A stretch of 17,882 nt of DNA from Hymenopellis radicata (Eukaryota; Basidiomycota; Agaricomycetes; Agaricales; Physalacriaceae): assembly GCA_015501595.1 (NCBI GenBank), contig JADNRX010000924.1, positions 1 through 17,882 on the forward strand. The letters are read 5' to 3'. Shown here one piece after another: positions 1 to 13,366 of the stretch. The position numbers and the translations under genes were made by a program. Within the stretch, counting starts at the first letter, position 1, and each line of letters begins with the position of its first letter. The notes beneath the pieces were generated by a model. The model was not told where the DNA came from, did no database searches, and saw only the letters and a program-made list of their open reading frames with translations.

Positions 1-480
1 GATAACCCACCAACAGTGGACGCGGTCGGATTGGTATTATTCGAATACATGGTCTCGTTCCCCAATGCAGGCATCGTCTCTCGGAAGTCAATCTACGCTC
101 ATTAGTACTAGTCCAAAGAGCAGAAACACACATACCGTCTCATACGATGCCCTTCCCTGTTTCCCCTGCGACCGAACCAGCATGAACCCTCCGCCGCCAA
201 TGCCACAGTGAAACGCGTTGATCGTCCCTACGCATAGGCCAGTCGCGATGATCTGGGCAGGATAAACGCGTCTTCAACATAGGTGATATGAACGTTAACA
301 TACCGCGTCTGCAGCGCTTCCGCCTCGCATGAGCATCCGGACCCCGACGTCCGAGCATTCTGCGACCTCGCTGACTACAGCGCCGTTTTTACCCTTCTGG
401 TCTGCGTTGCGCGGGAGCACCGAGGCGTGCGCAAAGGCTACGACGGCGAGCAGCCAGAGCGTGGTCCGGATCCTAGCCAT
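1..480 (-). CDS. Gamma-glutamyltranspeptidase, N-terminal part (runs off the left edge)
   Basis: The enzyme cleaves and transfers the gamma-glutamyl group of glutathione; family members are secreted or vacuolar/membrane-bound. The gene reads leftward from an ATG at 480. Three exons are visible: 480-304, 252-136 and 92 to the edge. They are joined by GT-AG introns of 51 and 43 nt, both phase 0; the second contains an ACTAAT branch-like site. Residues 1-20 form a hydrophobic signal peptide (RTTLWLLAVVAFAHAS). The family N-terminal signature follows: GAVVSEVAECSDVG, then RGGSAADA joined across intron 1 to IIATGLCVGTINAFHCGIGG. Exon 3 gives IDFRETMPA and the Asn-rich NNTNP segment before the edge. 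The catalytic Thr and the small subunit lie outside the window. No frame breaks are seen. The family is clear from these motifs; which paralog it is cannot be told. Confidence 0.9.
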
Positions 481-1136
481 GATGTGGGTTGGAAGCAATG
501 AGCACGGAGAACGTTGATCAGTGGTGATATTCACGCGTCCGACTCGGCAATCGCTCAGCCCAGCAGTGGGGCGGAAGACGCGTCGTCGACCGTATACATA
601 TGCTGTTTTCATTGATAGTTCCTAGCCATGCGAGGTGGGTCCAGGATTAGCACCAGCCGGCCTCTACTCGAGGAAAGGATGCATGATGCTTCGATACGTC
701 GAGTAGACCTGCGATTTGAATGGACGTCGAGCAGTCGTGGACAGCAGCCTGCCGGCAAAATTGAATGGGGGGCCTGCAAGAACATGAAGCAGCGTTTGAG
801 GGACGTCGAGGTGCCAGAATTGCGTCTGGATCGTGATGGTTCTGCAATACGATTCGTCGGACATCCGCATTTCTCGGCCGAGATCCCACGCCTTGTCGAT
901 CCAATGACCTAGGTTCAATATTACGTATCACTACTAATAAGTAACAGAAGTTATTTTGCATGAGGCACAAGCGTTCGGAACTGCTCTCATTCACTACGAA
1001 TACAAGTACCGGTACACCTGAAATAGAATACACTGCAACTCCGGGGGAGAACCAATTTGAACCAGGCTATTGAATCCTTGACATCTCTACAACCTCGTCC
1101 TCATTCTTACCATCCTGTTCCGCTACTCCTCCTTGT
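481..1136. other. Intergenic region between the GGT start and the PRP43-like gene end
   Basis: This stretch should hold the GGT promoter and the 3' flank of the helicase gene. Short open frames exist on both strands (plus 628-912; minus from an ATG at 870 to 664, about 68 residues). Neither matches a family I recognise, and neither shows a convincing splice pattern. I do not call a gene here. Confidence 0.5.
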
Positions 1137-3752
<2,616 letters not shown>

Positions 3753-4263
3753 ACTATGCGAGTCGAAGCCGCATGAATGACACCGTGGGGAAGGCCAGCA
3801 TCACAAGACGCGGACTGATGATCCAGATCCAGGACAAGCTCCAAGTCATATCGATACTGTGCAAATCGATGGCATTTGAATGTTGGGCCTGGGAGAAATG
3901 CGAAGCGAAATAGGTTCGTCCGTCATGGTACGGGGCCAAGGGCATGGCCCCTTTTGCATTTGATCTTGCCTTGTGACAAGTCAGCTAATTGACTTTGGGC
4001 CATCCTGATAAATCGGGATCCAAGCCACGTCTCAAGTCAAGATGATTTCCGCAGTGGATGATACAGGAGGGATTAATTAAACTGACGTTGGACGCTATAG
4101 CGTAAGCAGACTTGATGATACAACGATGGTGACCTGCGCCAACAGTTCTAATAAACATGCACAGTGAATCGCATGGTGGTGGTGGGTGGCGAGTAACCCT
4201 CGTCTTGTGGATAAGACGACATGGAGATGATGGTGGTACAGATTATTATTCCTTCTCTTTGAA
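3753..4263. other. Intergenic, upstream of the PRP43-like gene
   Basis: This region should contain the helicase promoter. It has a perfect 7-bp inverted repeat with a 6-nt loop (3932-3938 and 3945-3951, GGGGCCA/TGGCCCC) and short GGT-rich simple sequence near 4173-4190. I see no supported gene. Confidence 0.45.
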
Positions 4264-5218
4264 TTACGACGTCGACACCTTTGCGGCGTTCAGGTGGGTC
4301 GATTCTGACGGGTGTTGATTGAGGAGTTAATGCATAGACCGAGTAGGATACATACCTTGAGAGAGGTTACTGCTCGAAGACCACCGACGTCGGCGATCTT
4401 CTAAGGCTTCGATAGTCTGCCCGACGTTGGCGAGCCAGTTCTCGACTTCCTCTAGCAGCGCACTGGCTGACATGATAGACGCGTCAGACGCGCTGCGGTC
4501 ATGGCTCGCGTCCGCGACGTGGAAGGTGTTTGAATTCAAGATATGTCCAGGCATCGTGAGTGTTACGGAGGTGGGGAAAGAGATGGTGGTTGTTGGAGAC
4601 CAGCGCCGCTAAGGCTACCCTATATATCCAAGAAGAGGTCGTCAACAATAAGCCTTTGGTCGTCAAGGCCCTTTTACTGCTCACCTTGGAACAATAGCTC
4701 CAATTCGTTGATATGGGGAGATGTCCAAAACGAAGAGGAAGAAGAATCGGAAGCGTCATGTAAATGAAGGTCAGAATTAGGAGGCGTGTCCGAATTGGGA
4801 GTTGATGGGACGGAAGCGGTCGATCCCGAACCCGTTTGCATACCAACAACGATCACGACCACTACCACGACCACACGACAGATTACTGGTTTCCCTTGAT
4901 GCCACGCTTGGAACTAATTCGCCATACGGTATAGCAAATGAACGTTACCAGACGTTACGGGCAAGTCAGCTGTGTTGGCCAACTCAGGAGCTCGGATCCA
5001 GATGGCGACTCCGATTAAGAATCCGAGAAATCTTCAGATATCCCTTCGCCACTTCGCCGCGTCTTTGAAGACCATTCATATGAGCTCATCTCGTAAAAGA
5101 CCTTCGCAATCCCAGACAGAGTGATGTTGGTGCCGTCACCCTCGTTAAACGTTACATACGACCTCGGCACATCCCCCAAAGTCGTCCTTGTATGGTTAAA
5201 TTCCTCGACATGGTGCGT
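4264..5218 (-). CDS. Possible single-pass membrane protein gene, unidentified; may be broken
   Basis: I do not recognise the family. The best-supported part is the 3' end. An exon covering 4554-4356 (with EEVENWLANVGQTIEALED) is spliced in phase 1 over a 51-nt intron to 4304-4264, ending STHLNAAKVSTS. Upstream, 4913-4685 reads a hydrophobic membrane segment (VICRVVVVVVVIVVGM) followed by a Ser/Pro-rich tail. A 45-nt GT-AG intron (4914-4958) links it to a frame with FLGFLIGVAIWIRAPELA. Further upstream, 5218 to about 5060 reads SYVTFNEGDGTNITLSGIAK with possible N-glycosylation sites (NHT, NIT). An extracellular domain, a membrane helix and a cytosolic tail are therefore inferred. Two joins fail: an in-frame TGA lies before FLGFL, and the phases of 4685 and the next exon do not match. 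It could be a pseudogene, a gene with sequence errors, or a mis-modelled gene. The 5' end is unknown. Confidence 0.35.
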
Positions 5219-5485
5219 CTATTCACCACTCTCTAGTGCAAGATACTAATCTTCGACTAAAAGTTCACAGCACCAAAGCTATCATCTTTGAACTTACGTG
5301 TGCTCTTCTCTACCTTAGGGTAGAGGACACAGGAAACGTGGTACGTCTAGGCCACTGGTTCGAAGACTTCGATTCTCACGATGCAAGACTGTCGAGCCCA
5401 AGGGTCTTGAGAAGATAGTTCCGAAACGAATCCTAGTGCCAATCTCCACAAGCGCGTATAAAGGACGACGCTGAGCGCCTTATTC
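5219..5485. other. Unresolved region between the membrane-protein candidate and the PRP43 5' remnant
   Basis: This stretch may hold 5' exons of the minus-strand candidate, since several short open frames and GT/AG sites are present, but none could be joined with confidence. On the plus strand a TATAAA lies at 5457-5462, just before the ATG of the PRP43 remnant at 5486. It could be a leftover promoter element or chance. Confidence 0.3.
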
Positions 5486-5779
5486 ATGTCCGATAATCCA
5501 TGTCTCGCCCATCAGCCGCCATCGCAGCGAGGAGGACCGTCCAAGCCGTCCAAGACCGGGAAATTTATCGGCGAGAATGAGCCATTATAATTTATTTGGT
5601 TTCATTTCTCGAAAAGTGACAGGTGCAGGCGCGGAAAGCAGTGGTGCGCGTGTGATCCAGATTGATACATCCAAAACTAACAATCTGTATAGGAACATGA
5701 ACTCAACCCATTCACGAAGCAACCTCATTCGGCGCAATACAAAAAGATCCTAGAGGCGCGGAAAAAGCTACCAGTTTAC
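5486..5779 (+). pseudogene. PRP43 helicase, 5' remnant (N-terminal two exons)
   Basis: The start MSDNPCLAHQPPSQRGG resembles the canonical fungal PRP43 N-terminus (MSDNPYLAH type). An in-frame TAA at 5588-5590 stops the frame after 34 codons. The sequence continues in another frame as LFGFISRKVTG, and a second shift comes just before ARKAV. A 49-nt GT-AG intron (5644-5692, branch-like ACTAAC) is followed by EHELNPFTKQPHSAQYKKIL and ends at LPVY (5768-5779). The intron sits in phase 0 directly before EHE, exactly as in the minus-strand paralog (intron 3563-3617), which supports common descent. Helicase homology stops abruptly at the UTP10 stop codon, with 3-4 bp overlap. No Walker A or later motifs follow. 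This half is more canonical than the nearby paralog yet clearly non-functional. Confidence 0.88.
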
Positions 5780-8700
5780 AATCCGTTTATACTTCCTGCC
5801 ACGCTTTCTACAGCCGTCTTCAGATTCAACGCCTCCCGACAAACCATGTCATTCTCGTCCTCGCTACACTCCGCAATAAAAGTTGCTGTTTCGGCCACAA
5901 ATCCTGCATGCATTGTTAGCACAGAATGAACTCAACATAATTCGAACACTCACCGAGAAGCTTCCCTCCATGTGCGTGCCAAATAGCCTTGGAGCAGTGC
6001 AGCGCGAACAGCCGAGTCTGTACCTCTTCAGACCTCGTATGCATAAGAATGTCTAGGTTAATGGATTTCAAGATAATGTCATCACTGGCGTTGTCCACCA
6101 GAGCCGACAGAGCATCTTGGAGTAACACTTTACTCTCGTCATCCTCCAGCGCACATACAGGGACTTGGGAGACCAATGGCGAGTAGACCTGCTTGACTTT
6201 GTGTTCTTGCCAGAAAGCTACGGAAGAGGCCTGAGGACATGCAGTGGAGAACGGAATGATACGCACCTCCGTCATCGTGTAGCATGCTCTTTGTAACTGC
6301 TCCAAGTATGCAGGTCCATAACGTCCAGTCTTTCTCATCTGTAGACTTCCAATATGCGATGAACTCTTGGAGAACAAACGACATGTAGGGTGTCATCAGA
6401 GCCTTGATACAAGTAGTAAGGACAGCGTCACTTTGTGGATAATGCCTGTATTACGAACCTTGAAGTAGTCGAGCAGCGCCGAGAATACATGGCAGAACGT
6501 AATGCGACGTTCTATACCTTAAGTCTTGATGTTAGAAAGTAAACGACGCCTTATAGTAATCCACCTACCAGATCCCCCAACGAATGCCCAATCGTACAGA
6601 CGTCTGAACAGCGGTCTGAACGTCGCCTCATTGAGATTTACTATCAACTCAGTGAAAGCTGATACAATGGGGGCCTTGGAATCAAGCTTTCGAAAATCAT
6701 GTCAGGTATCGACTCGATTTTGAACCAAGACGCTTACTGGTCCCTGTAGCTTGACAACATCGAACGCCTCCAAAAACATATTGAAAATGGAACGCAAGTT
6801 CTCTTGCACGACGCTCTTATTGGAAGTACGCATTGACCTCTTGACGATATCGAAGAACATGTCGTACGAATCCTGCGGCTACCGTTCAACGTAAGTCGCA
6901 CACCAAACATGCTGTCTTAAACAAGCTTACCGATGGGGGCGACGATTTCAGAAGAGAGGACCAAATTTGAGGTAACGTCGGAATCAGTATCTTTTCCGGC
7001 GCGCGCTTGGTGAGAGCCTTGACAAACCCAGCCAACGAATCGTCCTTCTTGCGTGGGTTAATGTAAAGCAAGACGACCTGTGAGATTTCTGACGCAGCCC
7101 AGAACGGGGATAGCGATGTCAGCAATCCGTGTAATACGCTCGTAGTGTCGTTCGAGAGGTCTTGAAGAAAGAACTTAGACACAGAAGATGACATTTCTGG
7201 GAGTATTTACCTTCCAGCCCTTCTTGAAGCAGAGCAACACATTGACCAACAATCTCCCGGAAGAATGGCATAAGCCTAGGTCCCAGGCGCGATCTAGTAG
7301 TAGTAAGCAATCAGAATCAAATGGATGGATTTTAAGAAGGAAAGCATACGCCAGCGGAGACAAAGCCGGAACAGCGTAAAGCGCCATCTTCCTACCACGA
7401 ATAGCAGATAACAACAGAGGAACGACATCACTAAGCGCGCTTTCCTCCCCAGTACACATGCCCGAACCAATAGTCTTCAGACTCCGGAAGCTAGAAATAG
7501 CCACCGCACTTCCTGGGTGAGCAGTAAGAAGCTCCTTGATACGCTGTATAATCTTGACCAGATTGTTCGTGGCTGTCTGGCGCACATAGTCGGACACCTG
7601 CGGAAGCCGTTCGGCAAGGAGATCGAGAGCGCCTATCTGAACCTACGAACGTCATCAGTCACGGTTTGACAAAGGTCAACGAAGGAGCGGTACCATCTGT
7701 TCAGAAGAATGCAACATCCCCACAGTCGATTCGATGTAATCCAACGCTGACATGACTCTCAAAGTCCTGTCAAGCGACGACCGCGCAACCTTGTTGATAT
7801 CGTCGACTCGAGCATCCGCTCCTTGGCCGCTCTTGAAAGTCGCCATGATGACGAGCAGCGATACAAGAGACGAATCACTTCCTGCACTGCTGCTGCCTGA
7901 TGATGCCTTTACAGCAAAGCCGACGAACGACAGAACCGCTTGAGCACGACGTTTGAATGCGGTCGTGACTGATGTCGAGTGCTCCTCGTGCCTAGCATGA
8001 AGGATTAGCGAGACATAGGATGGATAAATTGCTAGTCCTTACAGATGATCGTCCATGAAGGTAGGCTCTAGATTTTCAGGATCCGTAACACGACGAGCCA
8101 AACGTTGACTCTCCAAAATCATCTCACTTAGAACCGAATTCTGGAGCGCGCCGTCATAGTGATGTAGAACAGAAATCGGCAACGCGAATGTGCTTTTCGC
8201 TTCCTCTGCGTTCTGTCGTACGACGCGATTTGCGGTCTTCTCGATGAGGAGTAGACAGACCGGCATCAGATAGTCTTCGGGTCCTAGGACGTTCACCAAA
8301 TGAACGAAGAAGCTAAATTGATGTGGTTAGGCACTGCGTGCATTGGGACTAAATGTACATACTTCGTGCGCCGATGGCGAGGAATATGATTCGCAGCATC
8401 CGAGAACACCCGCAAAAACTCTCGCGAGCCCAAGAGCAATTCCATCCGGGATGTGTGTGAATGCTTGAGGGATTTCACCATCACAGGAACAATGTTGTCG
8501 ATCGTCTTTTGAATGGTGAGTGACATCTACGGATTAATATTCGAGGTAGACAAACCTTCTGAACTACAGTGAAACTGTACGTGTCATCGCGATGGAACAC
8601 GTTGGATCCCATAAACGTGAACACAGGCATGATGTTATGGAGGACAGACTCCGGGCTGAGGCGCGCCAAGGTCGCCATCAACAATAACGCCTGTTGGAAC

Positions 8701-11700
8701 GTCTGCGGATTGTCGGCAGCTGTGCAGAAAATGAGTTCCGGGTCCTACATTGCCTCAATGCTTCACTCACTACGTATCAAGTCCACAACCACTTCCAACC
8801 GAATTGCGCCAGGTGACAAGTTCGGTACCTCCTGTGATTCTATTAGCGACATTGACGAAAGCATTCAAGGACGTTCGTACGGTGACTTTGTCTGCAACAT
8901 TCGCCACGGCAGTCATCAATGACTGCTCAATGAAAGCGACGTCGACGAAGTCTGAAGTGGTCGATGACTGGATGACATTGTTCAGAGTTTGAACAAGAGT
9001 GATGATAATATCCAACGAGCCCGGAAGCGTAGCCGCAGAGAGAACTTCCGCAAGGACAGTCAATTGGGGAAGAGTGTCCTCCGATGTCCTGGAGAAAACA
9101 TCTGGTCAGCATGCGCTGACGAGTAGCTGGAGACATGGACTGACTCGGATGTCATTCTGGGTCGTTTGCTCGCAGGAGGAGCGTCAACGGGATCTGGCTG
9201 GAGTGCTTTGAGAAGCTCTACAACCAGAGTGGGTTCGCGTAGGATGTTAGTAAGCAGTTTCGTCACTGTCAAATGCTGATAACAATGAGAACTGGGTTTC
9301 CGAGCTGAAGAGTTTCTACGCCGAACTTACCACATCCTGATCCTGCGTGCTTAGACCCAACAAAGAAATACATAAATCCAATTGGCGCTCCAAGAGAAGA
9401 GGCATAAAAAGGCCTTGTTCGAGTTGTTGTGATAATATGTTCTTGGCGGAATGGTGCGCTGAAACCAGGAATGAGTAACGAACAATATAAACAAAGCAAA
9501 ATCTTACAAGATTTGAACAAATGCGTCAACAAGTTGCAGTACGTCGTCCACAAACCGTCAGTGTCATTGTTGAGGTCATTCACCACAGTTACATTGAAAA
9601 TGGAGGCTAAGAGACAAACATACTCGTCGAACCCTTGTCCGTAGAGTTCTTGCAGAGCAGTCGTCGACATGGAAAGCATAGTGGTAACTGACGATTTGAG
9701 ACTAGCTGCTTTCCCTTCGTCGACAACGTTGCCGACAGTCTTGAGAAGCTGGAACTGAACACGGGCAGGAGCCGCATTGATATGTGAAGCGAGATAGCAC
9801 ATCACATTGTGTTTATGGCTGGTCGAACTTGTTAGTCACAAGAAAGCAGAAGTTGAATGCAACTTACTCAGCAACCTTCCGCTTATCCGTCTTGGATGCT
9901 GAAAGGTAGTCCTGGTGGAATACGACGACGTAACCGGGATCATGAATGAAATGCTCTCTGTGGGCCACAAGGGCAGTCAAATACTTTGTCAAGTCATCTT
10001 GAGACAGGTACAGTAGCTGAGCTAAGGGAAAAGAAGTGTCAGCTCTTGTAGAGTCGCGCCAGAGACCAGCTAACCTGCACTCGAGCCGTATATGGCATCA
10101 AAAGCATACACTCTTTCGAATTTGCGCTGTGTGCCTTCCGCCATAAGAGCTAGACATTGCAGCGCGTATTCTCTGTGTTTCAACTCCGAAGACTGCAAGG
10201 CAACCAAGAGAGAGGGTAGAACCGTCTGGAAGTCTACTGGCGTTTCACTGGCCTTGAACGCCTCCAATAACGCCACACAATGCCCAAGCGCGAGTTCTTC
10301 TTGAGCGTGGTCTACGGACGTCAGCCAAATGCCAACGAAGAATGCCAAAGCGTCGTCCTGGATGGTGGCGAACAGAACACTGAATGTGTTCATCATAATC
10401 GCTACACTGGAAGATGTCGCCGTTCGATAGATCATTCTCATGAGAGATACATAGCGGAAATCGCGATCGTCAGAAACGTCCTATAAGCACGTTTGAGAGC
10501 GTGAATTGCGGTTTGAAAATCCTACTTACCGGCCCAGAGCGCTCACTCAACCAGTTCACGACGACGCCTTCTGGGGCGGAACCTCCGCGGCAATGGTCAT
10601 GATAGAAACCTGCGCCCAGTAAAGAGTATTCTTGCTGTTGGGTTTTGCTACAACAGTTCTCCCGAGCTTCGCATCATCGATGTGCTGTATTGAAACCAGA
10701 TTGAGCACGATTAAAACAGCATGAATGGCGTGCTAACCTGGCCCAATTCGTCGGCACTGACACCAGCAGAGTCCTCGGACTCTGCTAGCTGGTCCAGATC
10801 AAGCGCCTGAACAATCTTCAGGGCGGTGTTGACTTGATGTGAACCTGTCAAGCGCCTAAGAAGGGCGCGCGCTATGATACACGCCAGAAGCCGGACGTGT
10901 CCATTGGTATCGCGAAGCTTCGCAACGAGGTCGTCCACATGGTGAGAGAAATCGTTTGAGGAGAGGATGTTATCTGCGAGGGGTAGTGTGAGCGTGTGTT
11001 TTTGGGTACGAGTCATGTGTACTCACCTGCCATTCGTGTCGCCATTTTCATATTGAACGTCGCCATCTTCTCCTGTACATCCTCAGTACCATTGGCTTTC
11101 GACACTGTCCAAATCTCTGCACATCCGCTCAGCAACTCGTACGACCCCGGACCAGTCTTGGGGACACTCTTTTCGATAAGGTCCCAGACCAACTCCACGC
11201 TATGTTGCCTGGGCTTCGAATAGAGCATGAGCGGAAACAAGATCTTGGCGAACACATCTTTCATCACTGTCGGCGCCTTTGGACAAAATTGGGTCATCAA
11301 GAAAGTTAGATGAGCTTTCAAGACCGGCCGCTTAGGTTTAGAGTTGGACAAGAGCGTCGCTAACTCGCTGATGTACTTAGCGGAGTCGGCAAGTAGAACT
11401 GGTACGACCACGGTTGGTGCCGCGTAGAGTACCTCAAGGACATCGGCGTCACTGTCCTGGGTTCTAGCGATAAGCGCAGAGCGAACAGATTCCTACAAGC
11501 ATGTTCAACACTTGTCAGACTTCACACAACAAAACAGACCTCTTCCGTCGAAGACAGAGTTTTATCCCGAAGCGTGCCAACGAGCCTCCCGGTGGCGATG
11601 AGGCGAACTTTGGCGTCGGCACTGGTCGCAGCGATCACCATATCCGCATGATCCTTGCTGGTGTCCTCGTTGTACGACTGATTCTAATGAAGAAGTTTGA

Positions 11701-13231
11701 GTGGCTGCCAGAACGCCCAATTGACCATTCCTTACCATGAACAATGATAGAACAAGTTGCTCCAAACTGCCCTTCAAGGCTTCATCTGCCTTATCTACTG
11801 CTTCGTGGAGAATGACAGGATAGCGTTGATGTACATGTTGCAGCAGACGGCGAGCGACTACGACCTCACCGTCGGGCTTCACGGCCAACGTGAGTAGGTG
11901 GCCCGTCAGGCGAACGAGGGTATCCTTCGGACCGGAAGCAGTCAAGATAGTTTCAAGAAAATCGACAGCGGCACCATCCTCCAGACTATGACAATCATGA
12001 TGAGACGTTACGGTATGGAGGGAGAGACAATTACCTCTGGGTTAGACTGCCCAGCAGCGGATTTAAGAGTTTCTCAATCCCTATCCACCCTACGGCAACC
12101 TTCAGCTCTTCATTCAAATTCCTACACGACATGAGCGGTAAGTACTAAGGAGAAGAAAGAACACGTACGAAATTCGAAGGAGCGTGGTGATATGTTTCTT
12201 GGGAAGCTCCTGGAGTTCGTCTTGTGCTTCGACAACAGATACGACCGCATTAATAAACTGTTTAGCAGACACGCGTTTCGCGCTGTTGATCATAGCCGAA
12301 ACGATTGTTTTCAATGCGTCTGCACTAATTCGGCACTTGTGCGAGAGCGCGGCAAGTAGGATATAGCTGCCTAGAACGGCGTCCTTGGGAGCATCTGACC
12401 GTTTGTGCAGGGGCTCGAGAAGCGCAGGCAGTATATGGGCCACCGTGCCGTCATCTATTTCCTTCTTATGGGCCAGATAATCGTGGAGGGTTGCGGCGTT
12501 GAACGCCAAGAGTGTGCGATGTGAAGAGCCGGCTTTGAGAGCACTAGGGAGTAGGTTGGTAATGAATCGGGTGACCTCTGTATTTTTGAGCATCTCTTTT
12601 ACGAGGGCAATGCGGGGCACGCTTTGAGCAGCTTTTTGGAATGGGATGAGAAAGTCCCACATGGTGTTCGGCCTACGAGGATGAGAAAAGCGAAAACGGG
12701 TCCTGCAAAATGACTTACTTGAGGTGAAGGATGGTGACCATCTTCGCGAAATGAGGAGATTCATGGTAAGGCAAGAATAATGATAATAAAGATTCGACAT
12801 TAAATTCGTTTATCCTGGAGGCCAATTAGCACTTGGATTGAATGCAGTACAACGACCGCACCTAAATCGCCTCACAAGCCATTCCAAAACTTTTCCGGTT
12901 GGCGCCTCCAACAAGTATGGCCCTAGGCGAGCCAGGAAGGACGCAATAGTGCGATCCAAATCTTGGATGGCCTGTAGCGGCAATAACGTTCGATCGGTCT
13001 CCTTGGACGCGTCGGAGAACAGCGCCGCCTCAAATGCACCAATTTCTGGATCGACGGAAGCCAGCTGTAGGAGGCCATTGCTGCCCAAGGCGTGGATGGA
13101 TTCCAAATCATGGAGGTCGGCGTCCCGGCCAGTGAATAGATATGATTCACTGGTTTGCGACGAGAACGGTCGACGAGTAGGGAGCTGTTGAGTGATGCTC
13201 CCTGCGCTAGTTGCGCGACGAGGCTGGACAT
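5776..13231 (-). CDS. UTP10: UTP10 / HEATR1-like U3 snoRNP-associated HEAT-repeat protein
   Basis: UTP10 is a nucleolar UtpA (t-UTP) subunit of the SSU processome, needed for pre-rRNA transcription and 18S rRNA processing. I could trace 29 exons with consistent phases from the ATG at 13231 to the TAA at 5776-5778; introns are about 43-73 nt. With two missing bases supplied the product is about 2,010 residues, the usual family length. The N-terminus reads [20 protein letters not shown], then [20 protein letters not shown] and [12 protein letters not shown]. The C-terminal BP28CT-type region has [27 protein letters not shown] and [20 protein letters not shown]. Helical HEAT-like sequence lies between. 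Frame breaks are at 13152-13156 (AAACC on the coding strand) and 10573-10576 (C run). Exon 9 measures 155 nt, but its phases need 156. The gene starts head-to-head with eIF3e, and its 3' end abuts the PRP43 5' remnant. Confidence 0.93.
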
Positions 13232-13366
13232 GGTCAAGCGGAAGGACTTAGGAAAAGTGCTGACAGACCGGTCCGATGTCCGAGATACCAATTGAGGTCA
13301 TTTCCCAGTTTACTGGTGGCTGTGTTCGAAAATTGACTCTGCTCATCATCGCCGACGACGACGAGC
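13232..13366. promoter_or_regulatory. Short bidirectional promoter region, UTP10 / eIF3e
   Basis: Only 135 bp separate the two divergent start codons, so both genes must share this region for initiation. It contains GAAAATTG (13328-13335) and, on the UTP10 strand, GCGATGATGAGC (13341-13352). These resemble the RRPE (AAAATTT) and PAC (GCGATGAG) elements found upstream of yeast ribosome-biogenesis genes. The match is imperfect, and their use in this fungus is only inferred. Confidence 0.6.

Noticed and set aside
628..1033. Overlapping open frames of 70-130 codons on both strands between GGT and the helicase.
   Set aside because: No recognisable domain or splice pattern, and the minus-strand frames open with non-ATG codons or lack conserved content.
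3932..3956. GC-rich hairpin followed by four T, like a bacterial intrinsic terminator.
   Set aside because: The context is a eukaryotic nuclear genome; such terminators are not expected, and the T run is short. Kept only as an inverted repeat.
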